DNA of 19,679 bases from contig JBFXAM010000081.1 in the NCBI GenBank assembly GCA_050184295.1, positions 1 through 19,679 of the forward strand, given 5' to 3'. Below are positions 1 to 7,222 of the stretch, one piece after another (positions within the stretch are counted from its first letter, which is position 1; each line of letters opens with the position of its first letter). This DNA is from JBFXAM01 sp050184295 (lineage in GTDB: Bacteria; Planctomycetota; Phycisphaerae; UBA1845; Fen-1342). The translations under genes were made by a program, and so were the position numbers. Under the pieces are notes generated by a model, which did no database searches, was not told the origin of the DNA, and saw nothing but the letters and a program-made list of their open reading frames with translations.

Positions 1-818
1 GCGACGAGTTCATCAATGGTCCGGACTGCGCGGCGTTTCGGCAGGATCTCGTGACGTTGTTTCAGCGTCTGGAGGCGCTGCTGAATGCGCTCGCGTCGGT
101 TGCGGATCCGGGGGCGCCGGACCGCGTCTCGTTGCAGCAGGAGATTCTCGTGATTCAGAATCTCCCGTGTCGGGCGCTATTTCCGATTTACCGGTTGCTG
201 GAAGCGACGGATTTCCTGGACGCGGACATCCTCGATCAGTTGCCGGAGATTACCGATGCAATCGTGCTGCTCTCTGCGATCGTGCGGGAGGATGACGATC
301 CGCCGCCGCCGGGGGCGCCGTGGGACGCGCTCGACTGGGAACTGAATCGGCCGGTGACGCAGGCGATCCTGAACGCCCCGACGGCGGTTCGGATCAGCAT
401 CAACGTGGTGCGGCGGTTTGAACTGGCGGCGAAGTGCATTGGCATCACCTGCAAAGTTGCGGGGCAGAAGGGCGTGTTCAACCTGTTGGAGGTGCAGGTT
501 CACGGGTACATCGGCACGGCGATCAAGAACGATGCACCGGCAAAAGCTGGGATCTTCTTCATGGGACTGAGCGACTTGCTGACCACGGTTGCCAACAGCG
601 CGACGAATCGGATGCGGCACAGCATGCTGATCGGATCGCTCGCGGAGCTGCGCGACCACCAGTTCGCGATTCGGGACGCGCAGCAGCAGCAGATCGACCA
701 GTTGGCGGCAAACCAGGCCGCGATCCTCGCGAACCAGAATCTCATTCTTCAGAACCAGGCGAAGATTCAGCAGGATCTCGGCAAGATTCTGGCACTGGTC
801 GGATACCAGAGTCCGTAG
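1..818 (+). CDS. Secreted coiled-coil protein of unknown family, 3' part (5' end outside window)
   Basis: The reading frame is already open at base 3 and ends with TAG at 816-818, so this is the C-terminal 271 residues of a longer gene. A GTG at 51 is in frame, but homology continues upstream of it, so it is not the start. The protein is a paralog of the gene at 4964-6013: the first visible residues (DEFINGPDCAAFRQDL) match DAFIQSGAADPFRANL from residue 112 of that protein. Later pairs are QRLEALLNAL / QRTEALFNAL, RALFPIYRLL / RALYPLYRTL and ILANQ / ILANQ. About 110 N-terminal residues, probably including a signal peptide, should lie to the left. The last 55 residues are Gln/Asn-rich with regular hydrophobic spacing (QLAANQAAILANQNLILQNQ), typical of a coiled coil. 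No catalytic motif is visible and I do not recognise the family. The gene converges on the kinase gene 36 bp away. Confidence 0.85.
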   Translation, partial: DEFINGPDCAAFRQDLVTLFQRLEALLNALASVADPGAPDRVSLQQEILVIQNLPCRALFPIYRLLEATDFLDADILDQLPEITDAIVLLSAIVREDDDPPPPGAPWDALDWELNRPVTQAILNAPTAVRISINVVRRFELAAKCIGITCKVAGQKGVFNLLEVQVHGYIGTAIKNDAPAKAGIFFMGLSDLLTTVANSATNRMRHSMLIGSLAELRDHQFAIRDAQQQQIDQLAANQAAILANQNLILQNQAKIQQDLGKILALVGYQSP

Positions 819-842
819 CGCGATCGGCAACCGCACCGCGCC

Positions 843-864
843 CCGGCGCCGCGTTCAGCGCCGG
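843..864. terminator. Stem-loop between convergent genes
   Basis: CCGGCGC (843-849) pairs with GCGCCGG (858-864), a perfect 7-bp stem around an 8-nt loop. It lies in the gap between the plus-strand gene ending at 818 and the minus-strand kinase gene, and the loop contains the kinase stop codon (855-857). There is no T-run on either side, so it would be an atypical terminator or a 3'-end stabilising hairpin. Confidence 0.3.
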
Positions 865-3800
865 ACGCGCTCGCGATACGGATGCGTGGTCCAGAGCCGG
901 ACGGTGTTGTCGCCGCCGCCGGACGCGAGGGTCTGTCCGTCGGGGCTGAAGGCGAGGCAGTAGACGTAGGCGGTGTGGCCGTGGAGCTGGGTGAGTTCGT
1001 CGTAGCGTGCGGCGTCCCAGACACGGATGACGCGGTCTCGGCCGGCGGAGACGATGCGTCGGCCGTCGGGGCTGAAGGCGACGGCGAAGACGACGTCGGA
1101 ATGGCCCGTAAGGACTGCGAGGGGCGCGCGGGTGTTCGCGTCCCACACGCGGAGCGTCTGGTCGTTGGCGCCGGAGACGAGGCGCGTGCCGTCGGCGGAG
1201 AAGGCGAGCGCGAAGACGGTCCCGGTGTGTCCCTCGAACGCGCCGACGGAGTTCCAGTCGCGTGCGTCGAGCAGTTGAATGGCAGCGCCGTTGGTGGCGG
1301 CGAGCCAGCGGCCGTCGGGGCTGAGCGCAGCGCGCGAGCCGACCGCGGTGTCGCGGGCGTCGAACTTCCGCGTGCGCAGCCTGGCGCCGCTCGCAAGATC
1401 GAGCTCAATCAGCTCGCCGCGGTTTCCGATCCAGATCAGCCGATCGCCCGCCGGATTGAACATCAGCGCGTCAGTGCGCCAGCCGAGCCCGCGGCGGAAG
1501 CGCTGCGCCGGCGCGGCGCTGGTCGAAAGGACTTCGACGTCGCCGTGGGAGCGTCCAATTGCGAGGCGGTCGCCGCTGGGACTGTACGCGACGGCGCTGA
1601 GATGGCCGTCGAGGGCGGCGCGGGTTTGCGCGCCGGACTTCACGTCCCAACTTCGGAGCGGGCGGTCGTTGTCAAGGCAGGCCGCCGTGAGCGTCGCTCC
1701 GTCGGGCGAGAACGCGACACCATAGACAAACCCCGGCGCCGCGAGCGCGAAGGGATCGGTCGTGGCGCCGGCATCCCACCAGCGCACCAGCCGATCGTCC
1801 GCAGCCGTGACCAGCGTCTTTCCGTCGGCGCTGAACGCGATTCCCGAGAGGTTTCCGGCGCTGCCGTGCATGGTCGCAAGCAGGTCACCGGTGGCGGAGC
1901 TCCAGAGGCGCACGGCACGATCGGCGGCAGCCGTGGCGACGCGCTCTCCGACGGGCGCGATGTCGAGCGTGACGATCGCGGACGCGGGTCCCTGGAGCAC
2001 GCGCAGGTCCTGTCCGTCGTGGGTCGCGAGCACATGCGCCGCGCCGGACGGCAGCGCGACGGCAAGGCGTTCGCCGTCGGCGGAAAACGCGAGGTCGGTG
2101 GCAGACGCGAGGTCGGGACGCCGGACGCAGGGCGCGTCCGCGCCTCGGCGGAATAGCCACACGCCGCGCGCATCCTCGAGCGCGATCGCGACGAATCTTC
2201 CGTCGGGCGAGAATCGAATCGGTGTCTGGTGTGCGTCGGCCAGGTCGATGCAGGTCGGGGCAGCGCCGTCGTCGGCGAGTCCGCGGAGCAGGATCTGGGG
2301 TCCGCTGGCGGTTTCGTTGGCAAACGCGCCCCATCGGGCATCGGGACTGCGCCGGGCCGTCGGCACTGCGTCGGACGCGAGCAATTGCAGCGTGGGCAGG
2401 GCCAGGGTCACCGATCCGGCGCGCGTGTCGGCACGAATCGTCCGGCCGTCGTCGCGAAACGTCAGGCCGTGGATGCGCCGCTCGCGGACCAACTCGTAGA
2501 CGCCGATCTGCCCCACCGGCTCCGGGTCGGCGCCGCGCCACGCGTGCACGCGTCCGGACGAACCGCAGCACACGATCGTCTGCCCGTCGGGGCTGACTCC
2601 CAGCCGCATCGGAATGAACCGCACGTTCAAGCTGGCGAGGCTGTCGTCGACGCGGCTGTCGAGATGTCGCCATTCCCACCCGCGCAGCGCGACCGGTGCG
2701 GCGTCGAGCTGTCTTCGGGCGTCGGCGGCCTCGTGGTAGCGCAGCGCGGAGGATGCCGCGACGAGGCAGGCGCGGTAGGTCTGTCGTTCGGCGGCGGCGC
2801 GGAGGCGCTGCTCTTCGCCGCGCGCGCGCTCGGCGACGATGGCCGCGCGGAGCGCGGCGGCGGCGCCAAAGGAGAGCGCCAGGAACGCGACCACGACACC
2901 CGCGACCAGCGCGCGGTTTCGGCGTGTGAACTTCCGGATGCGGTAGAGGGCCGACGCCGGACGGGCGGCGATGGGTTGTTCGTGCAGATAGCGGCGGATG
3001 TCGGCGGCGAGGTCGCCGGCGGACTGGTAGCGCCGCGTCTTGTCCTTTTCCAGCGCGCGGGCGAGGATCGTCTCGACGTCGCCGCGCAGCGCGCGATCGA
3101 TCGATCCGGCGCGGGAGGGCTCGTCTTCGCGGATGGCGCGGACGGCTTCGTGGGCGAGGAGTTGGCTGACGTCGTGGGGGAGCCGGTCCGTGAGGAGTTC
3201 GAACAGGATCACGCCGAGCGCGTACACGTCGCTGCGCCAGTCGATCGTGCGGGGATCGCCGCCCGCCTGCTCGGGGCTCATGTAGGGGATCGTGCCGACG
3301 AGTTCGCCGACCGTGGTGTGGAGCGTGGCGACGCTGACGTCGCTGTCGACGAGGCGTGCGACGCCGAAGTCGAGCACCTTGGGCTGGAACACATCTTCGG
3401 CCGCCGCGCCGGCGCGGGATTCGTGCGCGGTCGTGGCGACCAGGATGTTCGCCGGCTTGAGATCGCGATGCACGACGCCGCTCTGATGGGCGTAGTGGAC
3501 GGCGTCGCAGACGAGCGCGAAGAGTGCCAGCCGGTCGTGGAGCCGGAGGCGGTGCTCGCGGGCGTGGTCGAGGAGCGAGGCGCCGCGGACGAGTTCCATG
3601 ACGATGTAGGGGCAGGCGCTGGGGCCGTCCTGGGTCACGCCGGCCTCGAGAATCTGGGCGATTCCCGGGTGCTGGAGGCGGCCGAGGATCTCGGCCTCCT
3701 GCTGGAATCGACGGAGGATGCGGCGCGACGCGGCGCCGCGCTGAAGCAGCTTGACCGCAACGTTGCGGCGGGGATTCTCCTGCTCGGCCTCGAAGACAGC

Positions 3801-4100
3801 GCCCATGCCGCCTTCGCCGATCCTTCGCAGGATGCGATAGCGGCCGATGGTGGACGGCGACTCGGGCGCAGTCGGCGGACCGGCGTCGAACGCGCTCGCG
3901 ACCGGCACGAGCGCGGCCTGGTCGAGAGGCCCGTCGGGGAGCTGGTCGGCGAGCAGCAGCGAGCGCACCTGCGCGAGGATCGGCTCGTCGGCGGCGCATT
4001 CGCGCGCGAGGTAGCCGTCGCGCTCCGCGGCCGGCAGCGCACGCGCGGCGCGAAAGAGCGCCGCGACCCGCTGAAACCGGTCCTTCGCGTTCACGTCCAC
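855..4100 (-). CDS. Membrane Ser/Thr protein kinase with WD40 propeller C-terminus
   Basis: Eukaryotic-type (Hanks) Ser/Thr kinase of 1,081 residues. Residues 7-52 are an N-terminal helical region common in such bacterial kinases. The kinase domain runs about 87-372: glycine loop GEGGMG (95-100), ATP lysine K117 in VAVK, catalytic HRDLKPAN (211-218) with D213, DFG at 244-246 and MSPEQ at 274-278. All key residues are present, so it should be active. One hydrophobic segment (about 397-421) would place the kinase in the cytoplasm and the rest outside. From about residue 490 to the end there are about fourteen WD40-like motifs ([P/A]DGxxLxxxxxDxxVRxW), best conserved in the last three, enough for two seven-bladed propellers. 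The GTG at 4100 overlaps the sigma gene stop by 10 nt. An in-frame GTG at 4094 gives a GTGA 4-nt overlap and better spacing (9 nt) to AAGGA at 4104-4108, so it may be the true start. Translational coupling to the sigma factor is likely. Confidence 0.96.
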   Translation of the reverse strand: MDVNAKDRFQRVAALFRAARALPAAERDGYLARECAADEPILAQVRSLLLADQLPDGPLDQAALVPVASAFDAGPPTAPESPSTIGRYRILRRIGEGGMGAVFEAEQENPRRNVAVKLLQRGAASRRILRRFQQEAEILGRLQHPGIAQILEAGVTQDGPSACPYIVMELVRGASLLDHAREHRLRLHDRLALFALVCDAVHYAHQSGVVHRDLKPANILVATTAHESRAGAAAEDVFQPKVLDFGVARLVDSDVSVATLHTTVGELVGTIPYMSPEQAGGDPRTIDWRSDVYALGVILFELLTDRLPHDVSQLLAHEAVRAIREDEPSRAGSIDRALRGDVETILARALEKDKTRRYQSAGDLAADIRRYLHEQPIAARPASALYRIRKFTRRNRALVAGVVVAFLALSFGAAAALRAAIVAERARGEEQRLRAAAERQTYRACLVAASSALRYHEAADARRQLDAAPVALRGWEWRHLDSRVDDSLASLNVRFIPMRLGVSPDGQTIVCCGSSGRVHAWRGADPEPVGQIGVYELVRERRIHGLTFRDDGRTIRADTRAGSVTLALPTLQLLASDAVPTARRSPDARWGAFANETASGPQILLRGLADDGAAPTCIDLADAHQTPIRFSPDGRFVAIALEDARGVWLFRRGADAPCVRRPDLASATDLAFSADGERLAVALPSGAAHVLATHDGQDLRVLQGPASAIVTLDIAPVGERVATAAADRAVRLWSSATGDLLATMHGSAGNLSGIAFSADGKTLVTAADDRLVRWWDAGATTDPFALAAPGFVYGVAFSPDGATLTAACLDNDRPLRSWDVKSGAQTRAALDGHLSAVAYSPSGDRLAIGRSHGDVEVLSTSAAPAQRFRRGLGWRTDALMFNPAGDRLIWIGNRGELIELDLASGARLRTRKFDARDTAVGSRAALSPDGRWLAATNGAAIQLLDARDWNSVGAFEGHTGTVFALAFSADGTRLVSGANDQTLRVWDANTRAPLAVLTGHSDVVFAVAFSPDGRRIVSAGRDRVIRVWDAARYDELTQLHGHTAYVYCLAFSPDGQTLASGGGDNTVRLWTTHPYRERVRR

Positions 4101-4690
4101 TCATCCTTCAGTTCGTCGTACAGCCACGCGCGGGCCATGCGCCAGTCCTCCGACGCCGTGGCGCGGGACAGCTCGAGCACGTCGGCCGCCTCCTCCAGCG
4201 TCAGCCCGCCGAAAAAACGCAGCTCGACCAGCCGCGCCTTGCGCGGATCGAGTTCGGCGAGCCGCGCGAGGGCGGCGTCGATCGCCTCGATCGGGAGGTC
4301 GGCAGGGTCGGGCGCGCCGGGGTCGGCGTGGAGCGTGATGCGCCGCCAGCCGCCGCCCCGCTTGGCGCGGCGGCGCGCCCGGACGTGGTCGACGAGGATG
4401 CTGCGCATCGCGATGGCGGCCACGACGAAGAAGCGATTGCGTTCGGGTCCGGCGAGCTCCTGATCGACCAGCTTGAGATACGCTTCGTGCACCAGCGCCG
4501 TTGGTTGCAGCGTGTCGCCGGGGCGCTGCGCGCGAAGCAGGGACGCAGCGAGCCGGCGCAGCTCGTCGTATACGACGGGAAGCAGGTCGGCGGCGGCGGA
4601 GCCGCGCTCGTCGGCGACGCGCTGCATGAGGCGTGTGACGGGTTCGCGCGGGTTCGTGGTCGGCCCCTTCGGCGACGGGTTGGTGCTCAT
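4091..4690 (-). CDS. ECF sigma factor of the kinase-linked planctomycete type
   Basis: RNA polymerase sigma factor of 199 residues, of the ECF family with the LQPTALVHEAYLKLV signature (Pfam Sigma70_ECF type). Region 2 spans about 36-110 (LLPVVYDELRRLA, then AIAMRSILVDHVRARRRAKR). Region 4 spans about 140-195, with the helix-turn-helix GGLTLEEAADVLELSRATA. The ATG at 4690 is chosen because the conserved VTRLMQR segment begins at residue 18 and further upstream the frame shows no similarity. No clear Shine-Dalgarno precedes it. Its stop lies inside the start of the kinase gene, so the two form a two-gene operon. In planctomycetes such sigma/kinase pairs are recurrent and are thought to act together in signal transduction. 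No anti-sigma factor gene is visible, so the kinase itself may be the regulator (inference). Confidence 0.95.
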   Translation of the reverse strand: MSTNPSPKGPTTNPREPVTRLMQRVADERGSAAADLLPVVYDELRRLAASLLRAQRPGDTLQPTALVHEAYLKLVDQELAGPERNRFFVVAAIAMRSILVDHVRARRRAKRGGGWRRITLHADPGAPDPADLPIEAIDAALARLAELDPRKARLVELRFFGGLTLEEAADVLELSRATASEDWRMARAWLYDELKDEWT

Positions 4691-4963
4691 TGTAATGCAG
4701 TCGGCGAGCCGGTCAGAGGCGATTCGGACGGGGGAACGGCGACCGCAAGGGCGGGATCCGGGGGGCCGGCGAAGAAAAACCTGGGGCGGCATCGGGCGCG
4801 CGGCGTGGAAACGTCGTCTGCTGTGTCGTGGCCCGATGCGTGTCGGGCGCGAGCCGCGAGGTCGGGTCGCACGCTGCAACCCGAAAACTGGTTCTCGGAC
4901 GCCGTGGCGAGGTCGCAACGGGATGAGACGGGCATCAGGGAACTCAAACCGGGAGAGTTGACC
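4691..4963. promoter_or_regulatory. Divergent intergenic region between sigma factor and secreted paralog
   Basis: This 273-bp gap separates two genes transcribed away from each other, so promoters for both should lie here. The plus-strand gene has a Shine-Dalgarno GGGAGAG at 4951-4957, 6 nt before its ATG. I could not fix a promoter for either side. A GGAA-type ECF -35 with a well-spaced -10 is not convincing, although GGAAACGTCGTC occurs at about 4807. Shared control of both genes is an inference from layout only. Confidence 0.4.
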
Positions 4964-6013
4964 ATGAGCGCGATGCGGTGTGGCTGGCTGGTGGGGATGG
5001 TGTTGTGGGTGTCGACGGTCGGAGTACCAGCGGCGGGCGGGGACATCCTGGACGACATCTTCTCGATCGCGACGGCGGCCCGGGATCGCGCGACCGAAGC
5101 GCGGAACAACGCGGCGTCGGCCCGGGACCGCGCGATCGAGGCGCGGAACAACGCGGCGGCGGCGCGCGACACGGCGATCGAGATGCGCGACAACATGCAG
5201 GCGGGATTGCAGGCCCTGAGCGCCCAGGTGCAGGACGCGATCGAAGAGGCGGTCGAGGACTTGCAGCGCGACATCCAGGACGAGATCGCGGGCCGCGACG
5301 CGTTCATCCAGAGCGGGGCAGCCGACCCGTTTCGCGCGAACCTCGCCGCGCTCGTCCAGCGGACCGAGGCGCTCTTCAACGCGCTCAGCGCGGCGAGCGG
5401 AATGGCGAACCTGACGATCGACTTCGGGCGCTTGGAGAGCGCGATCCTGGCCCTGCCGGATCGAGCGCTGTATCCGCTCTACCGCACGCTGGTCGTCGAG
5501 ATGAACCTGTTCGCGGGCGGGGCGCTGCTGACGCGCCTGGATGAGGCCGCGGCGCAGTTGGCGTTGCTCGCGCAGGTGATGAGCGAGGCGGACATGAACA
5601 ACGGGTCGGCGAGCAGCTTCCTCGACGGTGAGCTCGCACGGTGCGAATTCGTGTTCGACAACTACGACGACATCCGCCTGGCCTCGAGCGCGCTCAGCGC
5701 GCTGGGCGGGACACTGAAGCTCGTGGGCGTGATCCTGAGCGCGGCCGGCGAGACGCAGATTCACAGCACCGGCGGCGTGTGGGGATGGGTCGGCGTGAGC
5801 CTGAAGAACAACCGGACCAAGAAGGTCGGCATCGCGCTGTCGGGGGCGGCGGATGCGATCTTCGCGGTGACGGGCTATGCCGGAACCAAGCTCCGCTATT
5901 GCGCCGGCGTCGCGATCCAATCCGAGCAGCGCGACCGCGAGGAGCAGATTCTCGCCAACCAGCGCGAGATCGTCGAGCTGCTGAAGGTCCACGCGCGGGC
6001 ACAACGGCAGTAA
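4964..6013 (+). CDS. Secreted protein with 14-residue repeats and coiled coils, unknown family
   Basis: Protein of 349 residues, starting at the ATG at 4964 behind GGGAGAG. Residues 1-24 form a signal peptide: R5, a hydrophobic core, then a VPAAGG cleavage region. Residues 39-80 are three 14-residue repeats of the type ARDRAIEARNNAAA, rich in Ala, Arg, Asp and Glu and probably helical. A further helical stretch (about 84-111) leads into a domain shared with the gene at 1-818, from DAFIQSG at residue 112 to the end. The centre has small hydrophobic, Gly-rich segments (LGGTLKLVGVILSAAG, GVWGWVGVSLKNN) and the C-terminus is a short coiled coil (REEQILANQREIVELLK). No enzyme motif is seen. A structural or surface-layer-associated role is possible but unproven. 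The gene is divergent from the sigma factor, converges on mobA, and is followed by a good terminator. Confidence 0.9.
   Translation: MSAMRCGWLVGMVLWVSTVGVPAAGGDILDDIFSIATAARDRATEARNNAASARDRAIEARNNAAAARDTAIEMRDNMQAGLQALSAQVQDAIEEAVEDLQRDIQDEIAGRDAFIQSGAADPFRANLAALVQRTEALFNALSAASGMANLTIDFGRLESAILALPDRALYPLYRTLVVEMNLFAGGALLTRLDEAAAQLALLAQVMSEADMNNGSASSFLDGELARCEFVFDNYDDIRLASSALSALGGTLKLVGVILSAAGETQIHSTGGVWGWVGVSLKNNRTKKVGIALSGAADAIFAVTGYAGTKLRYCAGVAIQSEQRDREEQILANQREIVELLKVHARAQRQ
5078..5203 (+). repeat. Three 42-bp in-frame tandem repeats inside the secreted protein gene
   Basis: Units lie at 5078-5119, 5120-5161 and 5162-5203. The first two are nearly identical; the third is diverged. Each encodes 14 residues, starting ARDRATEARNNAAS, ARDRAIEARNNAAA and ARDTAIEMRDNMQA. 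Copy number could vary between strains by slippage or recombination. Confidence 0.85.
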
Positions 6014-6068
6014 CGCACTCGACCCGCGCGACAGCTCGGCAGCAGTGCGACAAGCGACATGAACGTTC

Positions 6069-6113
6069 GGCGGCGGTGCGGCTACGGTCGCGCCGCCGCC
6101 CGTTTGTCTTCTT
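6069..6113 (+). terminator. Intrinsic terminator of the secreted paralog gene
   Basis: The arms at 6069-6081 (GGCGGCGGTGCGG) and 6088-6100 (TCGCGCCGCCGCC) form a 13-bp stem with two G-T wobbles and a 6-nt loop. It is followed by the T-rich stretch CGTTTGTCTTCTT (6101-6113). It lies 55 nt after the stop at 6013 and just before the end of the convergent mobA gene. Confidence 0.65.
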
Positions 6114-6123
6114 GGCCGGCGCG

Positions 6124-6801
6124 CTATCGGGGCCGGATCGAATCGCGCATCGCCTGGTACTCGGCGGGCGTGTTGATATTCGTCCAGCACGGTGCGAGAT
6201 CGGGCGGGGGTGTGGGCGTGAGCACGCGGGCGTGCTTCGCCAGCGGCTGGAGCCCGCGGGCGGCGTCGCGAGCGAGCGGCTCGACCGCGGCGAGCGCGGC
6301 ACGCTCGTACACGGCGAGGAGCGGCTCGACGAACTCGGGCGTCATTCGCGGAATGATGGCGATCGCATCGGGGTCGCGCTGCGCCAGCAGCCAGTCGAGC
6401 GCCGCGACGCGCAGCAGCGGCAAATCGACCGCGGCGATGAGCCATGCCGAGTGCGGCGCGGCGCGCAGCGCGCCGAGCACACCGGCGAGTGGGCCGCGGA
6501 TGCCCGGCGCGTCGCGGATGCACTCCGTACCGGCGAGCGCCACATCCACGTCGACGTCTTCGGTCTGCTCGGCGTCGCTTGCCGCGTCTGCGTTGCGTGC
6601 GTCGGCAACCACCCGCGCGTCGGTCGCGAGTTGGGGCGGCCAGGCGCCCAGCAGGCAGACGCGCGGACAGCGGCGGCGCAGCACGTTGACGACGTGTTCG
6701 ACAAAGGTGCGCTCGCCGACGCGCAGCAGGGACTTGGGGCGTCCCATGCGGGAGCTGGCGCCGCCGACGAGCACGCCGCCGGTGAGGGGTGCAAGCGTCA
6801 C
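6124..6801 (-). CDS. mobA: Molybdenum cofactor guanylyltransferase (MobA family)
   Basis: MobA transfers GMP from GTP to Mo-molybdopterin, making the guanine dinucleotide cofactor of DMSO-reductase-type enzymes, in the cytoplasm. The product is 225 residues from the GTG at 6801. It shows the nucleotide-binding signature GGASSRMGRPK (13-23), GPLAGVLGAL (103-112), the metal-site DLP (D126), EPLLAVY (159-165) and the family's terminal NINTP (208-212). Residues about 70-93 are an acidic insertion between the first strand block and GPLAG. The start is uncertain: no Shine-Dalgarno is visible, and an ATG at 6912 would add 37 residues without family similarity. No other molybdenum cofactor gene or molybdoenzyme is near. 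Other MobA-like nucleotidyltransferases (for example MocA) are the alternative, but the NINTP ending favours MobA. Confidence 0.9.
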   Translation of the reverse strand: MTLAPLTGGVLVGGASSRMGRPKSLLRVGERTFVEHVVNVLRRRCPRVCLLGAWPPQLATDARVVADARNADAASDAEQTEDVDVDVALAGTECIRDAPGIRGPLAGVLGALRAAPHSAWLIAAVDLPLLRVAALDWLLAQRDPDAIAIIPRMTPEFVEPLLAVYERAALAAVEPLARDAARGLQPLAKHARVLTPTPPPDLAPCWTNINTPAEYQAMRDSIRPR

Positions 6802-7222
6802 GGTTGCCGATGTTATCGCGGGATCGATGGGTGGGTCGTGTTCCGCCGCCCCGATCGGGCGGCAGGACACGCGCCACGTCACCACGGGTTGCGGTCGCTG
6901 CGCGACCTGCACCCGTGGCTACACTCCCTGGCCCCTTCGGGGCCATGAGTCGCCGCGCACACACGCGGGGAACGCGGACTTCCGCGCACACGCTGTTTCT
7001 GAACGCGGGCTTCCGCGCACACACGTTGGGAACGCGGACTTCCGCGCACAAGCTGTCTCTGAACGCGGATTTCCGCGCTCGCATCTTGTCGGAGCCCGAG
7101 CTCTTTCGCGAGCGCGTTTTTCGGAGCCCGCGCGACCGCGCAGGTGCGGAATCGGAGCTGGAGCGGTCTGGCCAGCGCAGACTGGAGGCTCGGACCACCG
7201 CGCGCGGGTTGGGAAGCCGACC
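6802..7222. other. 421-bp gene-free spacer between mobA and the large surface protein gene
   Basis: No supported gene lies here; the open frames are low-complexity Arg/Ala/Ser translations of the repeats. It contains a GGCCCC/GGGGCC stem-loop at 6930-6944 with a TTC loop, the palindromic repeat array at 6952-7071, and its degenerate continuation to about 7170, including TCGGAGCCCG at 7089-7098 and again at 7121-7130. The mobA promoter and the 3' end of the large gene must also lie here, but I see no clear -10/-35 pair or T-tailed hairpin for either. Confidence 0.6.
6952..7071. repeat. Palindromic short repeat array, two 60-bp units
   Basis: Four units follow one another: 6952-6980 (29 bp), 6981-7011 (31 bp), 7012-7040 (29 bp) and 7041-7071 (31 bp). 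Each has the form TCCGCGCACA, about 10 variable bases, then GAACGCGGACT. The variable part alternates between two types, so the true period is a 60-bp dimer present twice (6952-7011 and 7012-7071), about 53 of 60 positions identical by eye. Each unit junction is a small hairpin, CGCGGACTTCCGCG or a one-base variant. The pattern decays from 7072 on. Confidence 0.85.

Noticed and set aside
2229..4463. Plus-strand open frame across the kinase and sigma genes
   Set aside because: A shadow of two genes whose catalytic and DNA-binding motifs are certain; the translation has no recognisable domain.
4688..4717. A good-looking promoter (CTGACC, 16 nt, TACAAT on the minus strand) at the sigma factor start
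   Set aside because: The -10 overlaps the ATG at 4690, so the transcript would start inside the gene and lose the conserved first helix unless a later start is used. Probably chance.
6952..7071. CRISPR array
   Set aside because: The variable stretches are only about 10 bp and alternate between two related types instead of being unique, and no cas gene is present.
4691..7198. The minus-strand frame of the sigma factor stays open far upstream, through 7198
   Set aside because: It runs antisense to a gene with a signal peptide, homology and a terminator, and its translation is Arg/Ala/Pro-rich without family similarity. Only 4091-4690 is coding.
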